A DNA stretch of 64,000 nt from contig NZ_MOBX01000014.1 of NCBI RefSeq assembly GCF_003732425.1, positions 610,816 to 674,815 on the forward strand. Reading direction: 5' to 3'. Position numbers and translations under genes: made by a program. Position 1 is the first letter of the stretch. Each line of letters starts with the position of its first letter. Positions 7,118 through 14,735 of this stretch are shown piece by piece. A model generated the notes under the pieces. It did not search any database and had not been told where the DNA came from. It saw only the letters and a list, made by a program, of their open reading frames with translations. Source of the stretch: Pseudomonas fluorescens. GTDB lineage: Bacteria > Pseudomonadota > Gammaproteobacteria > Pseudomonadales > Pseudomonadaceae.

Positions 7118-9598
7118 ATGATCCGCCGTTCGTTGCCCGCTGTTTTTGCCTTGATCTTCGCTGCCCCGTTGCTGGCAGCGCCCGCCGGTCAGCAGACTCT
7201 GTTCAACTTTGTCCGTCCTGCCGACGTGGTGAAAATCGCCACAGAAAACGCTGATCTGCCGCAAGCCAACGCCGAGCAAACGCCTGAGGGCGAAGTGCTG
7301 CGCCGGGTGACCTTCAACCCGGTCGCCCGCCCGACCTTGCGCTTGACGCCACAGGCCGGCGCCTGGGACTGGTCGCAGTCGGGCTTGATGACGTTGCGTT
7401 TGCAGAGCGCAATGGACTGGGCGGTGACGGTCTACGTACAGATCCAGAGCAACGACGGCCGCACCCTGGTCAGCCGCGTCGACCTGCCGGCCGGGCCTGC
7501 ACAAACCTTGTTGGTACCGCTCGTCGCGTCGACACCGCTGAGTCAAGGCATGAAAGCCGGGCCGCCGATGCCGATGACGGTTGATGGTCAACGGATCCTG
7601 TTGGCCAGCAGCAGCGGTGAGATCGACCGTAGCCAAGTGGTTTCGGTGAGCCTGTCGATGGATCAGCCGAAGGTCGCGCAGAGCTTGCTGCTCGAACGCT
7701 TCGGTGTGCAGGACGGCGATTCGGTCACCCAGGCCGTTTACGGCAACCTGGTCGACGCCTACGGGCAATCAACCCGCAGCAAGTGGCCGGAAAAGATCAG
7801 CAACGACGAACAACTGAAATCCGCCGCCGCCAAGGAACAGCAACAGCTGAAAACCTGGCTGGCCGAGCGCGAGAAGTCCGCGCTGGACAAGTTCGGTGGC
7901 TGGAGCAAAGGCCCGGCCTTCAAGGCCAGCGGGTTCTTCCGCACCGAGAAGCGCGATGGCCGCTGGTATCTGGTCACGCCTGAAGGTCACCCGTTTTACT
8001 CGCTGGGGGTGAACACCGTCAGCCCGCAGGTCAACCAGACCTACGTGGCGGGTCGTGAGTACATGTTCGAATCCCTGCCTAAACCTGATGAACCCTTGGC
8101 CAGACATTTTGGCGAAGGTGACAACCGTGGCGGTAATGGCGTTGATCAGGGCCGGGGTTATGGCAATGGGCGCTGGTACGACTTCTACGGCGCCAACCTG
8201 CAACGCGTGTACGGTGAGCCGTGCAAAGCCGACAGTGAGAGCAAATCCGGGGTAGCCGAAGCGGCCCAGTCGGCAGCTGCTGAAACGGCCGCGGTGAAAG
8301 CCGCAGAGCCTGCCTCTGTGCCTGTCGAGCCGAAGTCTGGCGTCGCTGAAGCGGCCAAGACTGAAACCGTACAAGCGACGACACAGCAGGCTGTCGAGCC
8401 GTGCAAGGCCACTATCGATGAGCAGCAGTGGACCAGCCACACGCTCGATCGCCTGCAAGCCTGGGGCTTCAACACGGTCGGCAACTGGAGTGCCGACTCG
8501 CTAAGTGATGCCGAGCGGGTGCCGTACACCTTGCCGTTGTCGATCGTCGGCGACTACACCAGCATCAGCACCGGCAGCGACTGGTGGGGCGGCATGCCGG
8601 ATCCGTTCGATCCGCGTTTCGCCATGGCCACCGAGCGCGCCGTCGCCATCGCTGCCCGCGATCACCGTGATGATCCATGGCTGATCGGCTACTACGCCGA
8701 CAATGAACTGGCCTGGGCCGGTCCCGGCGATGATCCGAAATCCCGCTACGCCTTGGCTTACGGCACGCTGAAAATGACCACCGACGTGCCGGCCAAACGT
8801 GCGTTCCTCAAGCAGTTGCGCGACAAGTACCGCAATCAGGCGGGGCTGTCGAAGGCATGGGGCATTGATCTGCCGGCGTGGGAGTTGATGGAGGATCCGG
8901 GTTTTGTGCCACCGCTGCCGAACCCCGAGCATCCGGAAATCGAGGCGGACTTCAAATACTTCCAGAAGGTCTTCGCCGACACGTATTTCAAAACCATCTC
9001 CGACTCACTGAAATGGCACGCGCCGAACCAGTTGCTGCTCGGCGGCCGTTTCGCCATCAGCACGCCGGAAGCCGTGGCCTCCTGCGCGCAGTATTGCGAT
9101 GTGCTGAGCTTCAACATGTACACGCTGAAACCCCAGGACGGTTACGACTTTGCCGCGCTGGGCGCCTTGGACAAACCGGTGTTGATCACCGAGTTCAACT
9201 TCGGCTCAGCGGATCGTGGCCCGTTCTGGGGCGGCGTGACGCAACTGGCCAAAGAAGAAGATCGCGGCCCGGCGTATGCCAACTTCCTCAAGCAAGCCTT
9301 GAGTGAGCCATCAATTGTCGGCGTGCATTGGTTTCAGTATCTGGATCAGCCGGTGACCGGGCGTTTACTGGATGGCGAGAACGGTCATTTCGGGCTGGTC
9401 GGGGTGACGGATCTGCCGTATCAGGGCTTTGTCGAGTCGGTGCGCAAGAGCAATTTGCAGGCGATTGATCAGTTGGGCAAAGAGGCTGAGAAAGCCGCCG
9501 CAGCGGCGGGGCATGAGGCTGAGGGCGGGCGCAAAGGCGAGGCCGGTAAAGGGCCGGGGGCAGGGCATGCCGGTGGGCATTCGGGGAATGGTCATTAA
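7118..9598 (+). CDS. Secreted GH50 agarase-like glycoside hydrolase
   Basis: 826 aa. The ATG at 7118 follows GGGAGAA and gives a signal peptide (RRSLPAVFALIFAAPLLAAP); an upstream in-frame ATG at 7040 lacks both. The N-terminal 200 residues look like a carbohydrate-binding beta-sandwich (FNFVRPADVVKIATENADLP). The catalytic part has clan GH-A features: YYADNELAW (acid/base Glu in an Asn-Glu pair) and VLITEFNFGS (nucleophile Glu), with WFQYLDQPVTG near the end. This arrangement resembles GH50 beta-agarases, but the substrate in a soil bacterium is unknown and could be an exopolysaccharide. An Ala-rich linker of about 60 residues is inserted in the catalytic half between two EPCKA repeats. The C-terminus is a Gly/His-rich tail (GHAGGHSGNGH). 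Confidence 0.75.
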   Translation: MIRRSLPAVFALIFAAPLLAAPAGQQTLFNFVRPADVVKIATENADLPQANAEQTPEGEVLRRVTFNPVARPTLRLTPQAGAWDWSQSGLMTLRLQSAMDWAVTVYVQIQSNDGRTLVSRVDLPAGPAQTLLVPLVASTPLSQGMKAGPPMPMTVDGQRILLASSSGEIDRSQVVSVSLSMDQPKVAQSLLLERFGVQDGDSVTQAVYGNLVDAYGQSTRSKWPEKISNDEQLKSAAAKEQQQLKTWLAEREKSALDKFGGWSKGPAFKASGFFRTEKRDGRWYLVTPEGHPFYSLGVNTVSPQVNQTYVAGREYMFESLPKPDEPLARHFGEGDNRGGNGVDQGRGYGNGRWYDFYGANLQRVYGEPCKADSESKSGVAEAAQSAAAETAAVKAAEPASVPVEPKSGVAEAAKTETVQATTQQAVEPCKATIDEQQWTSHTLDRLQAWGFNTVGNWSADSLSDAERVPYTLPLSIVGDYTSISTGSDWWGGMPDPFDPRFAMATERAVAIAARDHRDDPWLIGYYADNELAWAGPGDDPKSRYALAYGTLKMTTDVPAKRAFLKQLRDKYRNQAGLSKAWGIDLPAWELMEDPGFVPPLPNPEHPEIEADFKYFQKVFADTYFKTISDSLKWHAPNQLLLGGRFAISTPEAVASCAQYCDVLSFNMYTLKPQDGYDFAALGALDKPVLITEFNFGSADRGPFWGGVTQLAKEEDRGPAYANFLKQALSEPSIVGVHWFQYLDQPVTGRLLDGENGHFGLVGVTDLPYQGFVESVRKSNLQAIDQLGKEAEKAAAAAGHEAEGGRKGEAGKGPGAGHAGGHSGNGH

Positions 9599-9612
9599 CG
9601 TGTGATGCTTTA

Positions 9613-9688
9613 AAAAGATCGCAGCCTGCGGCAGCTCCTACAGAGGAACGCGATCTCATGTAGGAGCTGCCGCAGGCTGCGATCTTTT
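9613..9688. repeat. REP-like inverted repeat (AAAAGATCGCAGCC family)
   Basis: AAAAGATCGCAGCCTGCGGC and GCCGCAGGCTGCGATCTTTT flank a 20-odd bp loop. It sits just after the agarase-like gene and could end or protect its transcript. Confidence 0.85.
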
Positions 9689-9789
9689 GACTTGGCTTTT
9701 AACCGTCTGGCCCGCAGCTGTTCCCAAATCCCTCTAGGGCTGGAACAATGCGGGCCACTTTGTAGAGCGTTTTCGCGGGGGAGTTGCGG

Positions 9790-10935
9790 GTGCAGATTCA
9801 GGGACATTACGAGCTTCAATTCGAAGCGGTGCGCGAAGCCTTTGCCGCACTGTTCGACGATCCCCAGGAACGCGGCGCAGCCCTGTGCATTCAGGTCGGT
9901 GGAGAAACTGTTCTCGACCTCTGGTCCGGTACCGCCGACAAGGATGGCGCTGAGGCCTGGCACAGCGACACCATCGCCAACCTGTTCTCCTGCACCAAAA
10001 CCTTCACCGCCGTCACCGCTCTGCAACTGGTCGCCGAAGGCAAGTTGCAACTGGATGTACCGGTCGCCCGCTACTGGCCGGAATTCGCCGCCGCCGGCAA
10101 AGAATCCATCACCCTGCGCCAATTGCTTTGCCATCAGGCCGGTCTGCCAGCCCTGCGTGAGCTGCTGGCGCCGGAAGCCCTCTACGACTGGCAAACCATG
10201 GTCGACGCCCTCGCGGCTGAAACACCGTGGTGGACGCCGGGCACCGGTCACGGCTATGCCGCGATCACTTACGGTTGGCTGGTCGGCGAATTGCTGCGCC
10301 GTGCCGACGGCCGCGGGCCGGGTGAATCGATCGTCGCCCGTGTCGCCAAGCCGTTGGGCCTGGATTTCCATGTGGGTCTGGCTGACGAAGAGTTCCACCG
10401 TGTGGCGCACATCGCTCGCGGCAAGGGCAACGCCGGTGATGCTGCCGCACAACGTCTGCTGCAAGTGACCATGCGCGAACCGACCGCGATGACCACCCGT
10501 GCTTTCACCAATCCGCCCTCGGTGCTCACCAGTACCAACAAGCCGGAATGGCGCCGTATGCAACAGCCTGCCGCCAACGGCCACGGCAACGCGCGCAGCC
10601 TGGCTGGTTTTTACGCCGGTCTGCTCGACGGCAGCCTGCTCGAAAGCGACATGCTCGAAGAGCTGACCCGCGAACACAGCCTCGGCGAAGACAAGACCTT
10701 GCTGACCCGCACCCGTTTCGGTCTGGGCTGCATGCTTGATCAACCGGATGTGCCCAACGCCACCTACGGCCTCGGCGCACGGGCGTTCGGTCATCCGGGC
10801 GCGGGTGGTTCCATCGGTTTTGCTGACCCTGAACATGATGTGGCGTTCGGTTTTGTGACAAATACCCTTGGGCCATACGTCTTGATGGATCCGCGCGCGC
10901 AGAAGCTCGCGCGGGTGCTTGCCACTTGTCTGTAA
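9790..10935 (+). CDS. EstB/class C beta-lactamase-like serine hydrolase
   Basis: 381 aa, no signal peptide, so probably cytoplasmic. The serine beta-lactamase fold is shown by LFSCTKTFTAV, which carries the catalytic S-x-x-K (SCTK, about residue 75), by the Tyr of AAITYGWLVGEL, and by the C-terminal GHPGAGGSIGFADPEH, which replaces the KTG triad of beta-lactamases. That pattern is characteristic of EstB-like carboxylesterases rather than antibiotic-hydrolysing enzymes. The GTG at 9790 sits 6 nt after GGGGGAG; a TTG at 9784 would abut the SD directly and is less likely. No operon partner. Confidence 0.85.
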   Translation: MQIQGHYELQFEAVREAFAALFDDPQERGAALCIQVGGETVLDLWSGTADKDGAEAWHSDTIANLFSCTKTFTAVTALQLVAEGKLQLDVPVARYWPEFAAAGKESITLRQLLCHQAGLPALRELLAPEALYDWQTMVDALAAETPWWTPGTGHGYAAITYGWLVGELLRRADGRGPGESIVARVAKPLGLDFHVGLADEEFHRVAHIARGKGNAGDAAAQRLLQVTMREPTAMTTRAFTNPPSVLTSTNKPEWRRMQQPAANGHGNARSLAGFYAGLLDGSLLESDMLEELTREHSLGEDKTLLTRTRFGLGCMLDQPDVPNATYGLGARAFGHPGAGGSIGFADPEHDVAFGFVTNTLGPYVLMDPRAQKLARVLATCL

Positions 10936-11048
10936 AACATCACTCGAGGTTCCAGGGCCGGAACCTCGACTGGATTTTCGATTCAAAGCGACTGTTTATC
11001 CGGGCGAAAGTGCTCTGATTTTTCATTACTTCATTTTGTGGATTTTCA

Positions 11049-12155
11049 ATGTCATCTAAAAAGACTCTCGCCCTGGCCCTGTGTGTAGCGATCACCGGTT
11101 GTGCACAGACCCCGAAAAACGATGCGGACGGCGGTAGCTGGTGGCCGTTCGGCTCTTCCGACAAAGTCGCGGCCAAGGAGCCGTCTCCGGCCCCAGCCCC
11201 GCTGAAACCCGCCGCCACGGCGCCCGTGGCCAAGACCGAAAGCAGCAGCCCGTGGTACTGGCCGTTCGGTTCCGATGATGAAGTGGCCAAGGCCGACATG
11301 AAGGCTGAGGTCGCCCCCGAAGCGAAAAAGCCGGTAACCGTGGCCAAAGCTGAAGCGGATGCGGGTGGTAAATGGTGGTGGCCGTTCGGCGGCAAGGATC
11401 AACCCACCACCAAAGCCGTGCCGATGCCGGATCCGAAAGTGACCCAGGCCTGGCTCGACGACTACGAACCGCGCCTGCGTGAAGCGGTCAAGGACAGCAA
11501 TCTGCAACTCGAACGCCGTGAAAACGTGCTGGTTGTCACCGCACCGGTGGAAGGCTCGTTCAACCCGGATCGTCCAGCCATGCTGCTGCCGGTCACCCTC
11601 GGCCCGTTCACCCGTGTGGCGAAAATCCTCGAAGCCGACCCGAAAACCGCCGTGCTGGTACTCGGTCACAGCGATACCACTGGCGCAGCGCCAGCCAACA
11701 TCAAGCTGAGCCAGGAACGCGCCCAGGCCGTTGCCGCGATCTTCCGCCTCAGTGGTTTGCAGCGTGATCGCCTGATGCTGCGCGGTATGGGTTCGGAAGC
11801 GCCGCGTGCCGCCAACGACAGCGTTGAAGGTCGAGCCCTGAACCGCCGCGTCGAACTGCTGGTGACCCCGCAGAACACCATGGTTGCCTTGCTGAGCAAG
11901 TACAACATGCCTGCACCGAAGCCCGTGACCATGGTCGCCGCGCAAGACGCCAAGCCCGCCGTCAAACCGGCAACCCCGGCCCCGGCTGCGAAAAAAGCCG
12001 CTGTTCCGGCGACCAAGAAGGCTCCAGCGAAAAAAGCGGCTGCCAAGGCCCCGGCTAAAAAGGCTCCGGCCAAGGCTCCAGCGAAAAAGACTGCTCCAGC
12101 CAAAGCCGCCGCGACCGACAAGAAAGTCGCCGCGACTGATACCACCAAGAAGTAA
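11049..12155 (+). CDS. OmpA-family lipoprotein with WPFG repeats and Lys/Ala-rich tail
   Basis: 368 aa. Lipoprotein signal with lipobox ITGC (Cys18). Residues about 30-115 carry three spaced Trp-rich repeats (SWWPFGSSDK, WYWPFGSDDE, WWWPFGGKDQ) separated by Pro/Ala/Lys linkers. An OmpA-like domain follows (VLVLGHSDTTGAAPANIKLS, ALNRRVELLV). The last 80 residues are a PAKKA-type tail (KKAPAKKAAAKAPAKKAPAK), like AlgP or histone H1 tails. It should be an outer-membrane lipoprotein contacting peptidoglycan; the basic tail could bind anionic polymers. The gene stands 24 bp before pdxH and may share its transcript. Confidence 0.85.
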   Translation: MSSKKTLALALCVAITGCAQTPKNDADGGSWWPFGSSDKVAAKEPSPAPAPLKPAATAPVAKTESSSPWYWPFGSDDEVAKADMKAEVAPEAKKPVTVAKAEADAGGKWWWPFGGKDQPTTKAVPMPDPKVTQAWLDDYEPRLREAVKDSNLQLERRENVLVVTAPVEGSFNPDRPAMLLPVTLGPFTRVAKILEADPKTAVLVLGHSDTTGAAPANIKLSQERAQAVAAIFRLSGLQRDRLMLRGMGSEAPRAANDSVEGRALNRRVELLVTPQNTMVALLSKYNMPAPKPVTMVAAQDAKPAVKPATPAPAAKKAAVPATKKAPAKKAAAKAPAKKAPAKAPAKKTAPAKAAATDKKVAATDTTKK

Positions 12156-12179
12156 TCCGCTAACGAAAAGGAATGCGCC

Positions 12180-12827
12180 ATGACCCAGGCTCTGGCAGAT
12201 ATGCGTCGTGATTACACCCGGGATGGTCTGACCGAGGCGCAAGCCCCGGCCGAACCGTTTGCGTTGTTTCACCAGTGGTTTGCCGACGCGGTGAAAACCG
12301 AACAGGTACCGGTGGAAGCCAATGCCATGACCCTGGCTACAGTCGACAAGGATGGGCGACCGCATTGCCGCATTCTGCTGCTCAAGGGCCTGGACGAGCA
12401 GGGTTTCACCTTTTTCACCAATTACGACAGTGCCAAGGGCCAGCATCTGGCGGCTAATCCGTTTGCCGCCATGACCTTTTTCTGGCCAACCCTGGAGCGT
12501 CAGGTGCGCATCGAAGGACGGGTGGTGAAGGTCACGCCTGAAGAATCCGATGCGTATTACCAAGTTCGCCCCTTGGGCAGCCGCCTCGGTGCCTGGGCTT
12601 CACCGCAGAGCCGGGTGATCAACGGGCGCGGTGAGCTGGAAGATTTGCTCAAGGCCACCGAGCAGCGTTTCTCCGACACGCAACCCGACTGCCCGGAACA
12701 TTGGGGTGGTTACCGCTTGCTGCCAGAGCGCATCGAATTCTGGCAGGGCCGTCCGAGCCGTCTGCACGATCGCCTCAACTACCGTTTGCAGGGCGCCGAC
12801 TGGATTCTTGAACGTCTGGCACCTTAA
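12180..12827 (+). CDS. pdxH: Pyridoxamine 5'-phosphate oxidase
   Basis: 215 aa, the usual length. This FMN enzyme oxidises pyridoxamine/pyridoxine 5'-phosphate to pyridoxal 5'-phosphate in the cytosol. Typical motifs are visible: MTLATVDKDGRPHCRILLLK, TFFTNYDSAKGQHL (FMN and substrate contacts), FWPTLERQVRIEG, and the C-terminal signature IEFWQGRPSRLHDRLNY. AAAAGGAATG-like purines precede the ATG. It ends 5 bp before the convergent small gene. Confidence 0.98.
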   Translation: MTQALADMRRDYTRDGLTEAQAPAEPFALFHQWFADAVKTEQVPVEANAMTLATVDKDGRPHCRILLLKGLDEQGFTFFTNYDSAKGQHLAANPFAAMTFFWPTLERQVRIEGRVVKVTPEESDAYYQVRPLGSRLGAWASPQSRVINGRGELEDLLKATEQRFSDTQPDCPEHWGGYRLLPERIEFWQGRPSRLHDRLNYRLQGADWILERLAP

Positions 12828-12832
12828 GCAGT

Positions 12833-13069
12833 CTACCGAGCGGGATAGCCTGCCGCAGCGGCCTCCAGCCACTTCGGCAGATCCCGGCGCTTGATCTTCT
12901 GCGCCTGAGCGTTCGCCAACTGTTCGAGCATGAAGGCGCGTTTGCCTTCATCCTTGCCCGCCAGCGACAACGCCAGGTCGCGATCCATCCAGCGTTTGAT
13001 CCGCACGTACAACCACCAATGGAAGTACAGACCGGCGGCTGTGGTGACGACGATGATGAAGTAATCCAT
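12833..13069 (-). CDS. Small single-pass membrane protein of unknown function
   Basis: 78 aa. One N-terminal membrane helix (YFIIVVTTAAGLYFHWWLYV) is followed by a basic, charged cytoplasmic tail (RIKRWMDRDLALSLAGKDEG, KIKRRDLPKWLEAAAAGYPA). No known domain was recognised. It is convergent with pdxH. Its regular codon use, and the fact that frame and start are unambiguous, support a real gene. Confidence 0.7.
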   Translation of the reverse strand: MDYFIIVVTTAAGLYFHWWLYVRIKRWMDRDLALSLAGKDEGKRAFMLEQLANAQAQKIKRRDLPKWLEAAAAGYPAR

Positions 13070-13237
13070 GAAAATCCTTGGTGTCGGTGGCGCAGAATCG
13101 CTAATTTGGCGCTACTGTTGGGAAACCTTGCAGGCGTCTGTACCGCGCCTGAATGAAAGCCAATTTATCCGGGCTGCGTCGTGACAGGCGTCAAGCCACG
13201 GAGTTTAATGAATATATGTTCCTTTGGAGTTGATGCT

Positions 13238-13702
13238 ATGCGTAAGTCTGTTCTGCTGGTTGCTTCCTTTTCCACGATGGCGATGTTGCTTACCGGCTGC
13301 CAATCGAGCCTGACCGGTGACTCCTACTCCCGTGACGAAGCGCGTCGTGTGCAGACGATTCGCATGGGCACCATCGAATCCCTGCGCCCGGTGAAAATCG
13401 AAGGTACCAAGACCCCAATCGGCGGCGCTGCAGGCGCAGTGGTCGGCGGCGTCGGCGGTAGCGCCATCGGCGGCGGCAAGGGCAGCATCGTTGCCGCGGT
13501 TATCGGTGCGGTGGCGGGTGGTCTGATCGGTTCGGCGACAGAAGAAGGTCTGACCCGTACCCAGGGTGTGGAAATCACCGTGCGTGAAGACGACGGCAGC
13601 ATGCGTGCCTATGTGCAGCAGGTTCAGGAGAACGAAGTGTTCCGCGTTGGCGAGCGCGTGCGCATCTCCACCGTTGGCGGGACCAGCCGCGTTTCGCACT
13701 AA
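13238..13702 (+). CDS. Glycine-zipper outer-membrane lipoprotein (SlyB/17-kDa type)
   Basis: 154 aa. The ATG at 13238 is preceded by TTTGGAG and yields MRKSVLLVASF with lipobox LTGC. A glycine-zipper 2TM domain spans about residues 60-105 (AAGAVVGGVGGSAIGGGKGS, VIGAVAGGLIGSATEEG), followed by a small beta-rich C-terminal domain (ITVREDDGSMRAYVQQVQEN, VFRVGERVRIS). Such lipoproteins (SlyB, PcpA, Rickettsia 17-kDa antigen) stabilise the outer membrane. The last 40 codons together with the terminator are repeated at 14549-14728, on the far side of an inserted immunity-gene module. Confidence 0.9.
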   Translation: MRKSVLLVASFSTMAMLLTGCQSSLTGDSYSRDEARRVQTIRMGTIESLRPVKIEGTKTPIGGAAGAVVGGVGGSAIGGGKGSIVAAVIGAVAGGLIGSATEEGLTRTQGVEITVREDDGSMRAYVQQVQENEVFRVGERVRISTVGGTSRVSH

Positions 13703-13760
13703 GCGGGAACGAGCGGTAAAAGAAAACCCCGATCAGGTGACTGGTCGGGGTTTTTCTTTA
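13583..13760 (+). repeat. Direct repeat, copy 1: 3' end and terminator of the glycine-zipper gene
   Basis: About 178 bp starting CGTGAAGACGACGGCAGCAT and running through the stop codon and terminator. A diverged copy in the same orientation lies at 14549-14728. The two bracket the orphan immunity module. Confidence 0.9.
13727..13757 (+). terminator. Rho-independent terminator after the glycine-zipper gene
   Basis: CCCCGATCAG and CTGGTCGGGG form a 10-bp stem with a GTGA loop followed by TTTTTCTTT; an A-rich 5' side means it can also stop transcription coming from the immunity genes on the other strand. Confidence 0.9.
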
Positions 13761-13767
13761 TCGTGTT

Positions 13768-14001
13768 TCAACGTCCATTACACGTCAGTTGGAAGGTGTA
13801 CTTCGGATCGAAGACATTCTTCCCGATCAGCTTCTCCAATGAGGCAAGCTGATCATTTGAGAGGTCGTAACCCTCCCAGCCCTGCTGCTTGGAAGACCAG
13901 CTCATGATGGCTGCCAGATTCTCGTCAAATCCTGGAGGTAATTCCTCTTCAAAAACGAGAACCTCTGTTTTCCTATCGAATGCTTCAATCCTATAAATCA
14001 T
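13768..14001 (-). CDS. Putative bacteriocin immunity protein (DUF7683-like)
   Basis: 77 aa, acidic (FEEELPPGFDENLAAIMSW), ending KYTFQLTCNGR. It shows the same overall pattern as the 83-aa protein encoded right after the intact toxin (14736-14987): an N-terminal strand Y/F-x-I-x-x-F, a central Leu-Ser-x-x-Q-x-x-x-LE helix (DLSNDQLASLEKLI here, LLSAHQVAALETLL there) and a terminal strand ending in Cys. It follows the Im-E3-like gene by 9 bp, so the two are cotranscribed, but no toxin reading frame belongs to it. I infer an orphan immunity gene; the DUF7683 name is from memory. The DNA is more AT-rich than the flanks, consistent with transfer. Confidence 0.6.
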   Translation of the reverse strand: MIYRIEAFDRKTEVLVFEEELPPGFDENLAAIMSWSSKQQGWEGYDLSNDQLASLEKLIGKNVFDPKYTFQLTCNGR

Positions 14002-14010
14002 AAGAGACCG

Positions 14011-14265
14011 TCACCAGACATCGCTGTAGTCAAAAGAGAACTGATAATCGTAAATTTTGAAGACGATGCTATGTTGAAAGTACGGCTGAATGACTCGAAT
14101 CCACTCTTCGAGAACATTGAAACCGCCATTGTTTATGTTGTTTTCCACAGGTATACCCAAAGCATTCAAAACGGTTTCATCATCGCCTAAATCCTTAGAA
14201 TACTCTTCGCCCTCGCATAGATGGTTTTGCTTGTCGTACCACTCCAGCCTCAGTTTTAATCCCAT
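14011..14265 (-). CDS. Colicin E3-type immunity protein (Im-E3-like), orphan
   Basis: 84 aa, the size of Im3. The sequence follows the colicin E3/cloacin immunity family closely: MGLKLRLEWYDK, then GEEYSKDLGDDETVL, NNINNGGFNVLEEW, IQPYFQHSI and FSFDYSDVW. Such proteins bind the C-terminal rRNase domain of E3-type bacteriocins tightly and block it. GAGG lies 8 nt before this ATG. The only toxin sequence upstream is a frameshifted remnant that runs in frame into this gene, so its original partner is lost and the gene would now protect against foreign E3-type toxins. Confidence 0.88.
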   Translation of the reverse strand: MGLKLRLEWYDKQNHLCEGEEYSKDLGDDETVLNALGIPVENNINNGGFNVLEEWIRVIQPYFQHSIVFKIYDYQFSFDYSDVW

Positions 14266-14551
14266 CATCAACCTCACAAGTATTTTTTTTCTGATGCTTC
14301 TTTCATCTTTCGGGTCCTCGCTTCGCTCTCCTGTAAAAGGGTCAAACGCGCCTAGGTGAGTTCCGTCACTTGCTCGGCAAACCTCCAACTCTCCGTGCAT
14401 CGAGTCCCACTCGTAAGTTCTCCTGCCTTTTGCATCCTTCCAGCGATCCCGATGCCCCTCCGTTGTATGGAGGTTTCTTTTTTGCTCTTCTAAAATCAGG
14501 AAAGGCTGGGATATCTACCGTTTCAGAAGCTGGGTGATAGGTATGTTCCGT
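14266..14551 (-). pseudogene. Frameshifted remnant of a colicin E3-type nuclease domain
   Basis: Reading the minus strand from about 14551 gives FTEHTYHPASETVDIPAFPD and then a basic stretch ending NGG. After dropping one base in the GGGG run (CCCC at 14455-14458 on the plus strand) it continues HRDRWKDAKGRRTYEWDS, MHGELEVCRASDGTHLGAFD and RSIRKK. This matches the E3 rRNase domain (KGRKIYEWDSQHGELEGYRA...). Everything upstream of the nuclease domain is missing, one base is out of frame, and the domain has lost its stop, so its frame fuses with the immunity gene. It is a decayed bacteriocin 3' end. Confidence 0.8.
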
Positions 14552-14668
14552 GAAGACGACGGCAGCATGCTTGCCTATGTGCAGCAGGTTCAGGAAAATA
14601 AAGTGTTCCGCGTTGGCGAGCACGTGCGCTTTCCCGCCGTTGGCGGAACCAGCCGAATTTCGCACTAA
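14543..14668 (+). pseudogene. Duplicated C-terminal fragment of the glycine-zipper lipoprotein gene
   Basis: The plus strand encodes REDDGSMLAYVQQVQENKVF and ends GGTSRISH, nearly identical to the C-terminus of the gene ending at 13702, with a few substitutions (R to L, E to K). There is no signal peptide, glycine zipper or promoter. It is a stranded 3' fragment that marks one edge of the orphan immunity module. Confidence 0.85.
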
Positions 14669-14728
14669 GCGGGAACGAGCGATAAAAAATAACCCCGATA
14701 AAGTTACTGGTCAGGGTTGTCTTTTTTA
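14549..14728 (+). repeat. Direct repeat, copy 2, with degraded terminator
   Basis: Second copy of the glycine-zipper gene 3' end. The terminator part reads AACCCCGATAAAGTTACTGG TCAGGGTT, in which the stem has decayed relative to copy 1. Confidence 0.85.
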
Positions 14729-14735
14729 CTTCAAA

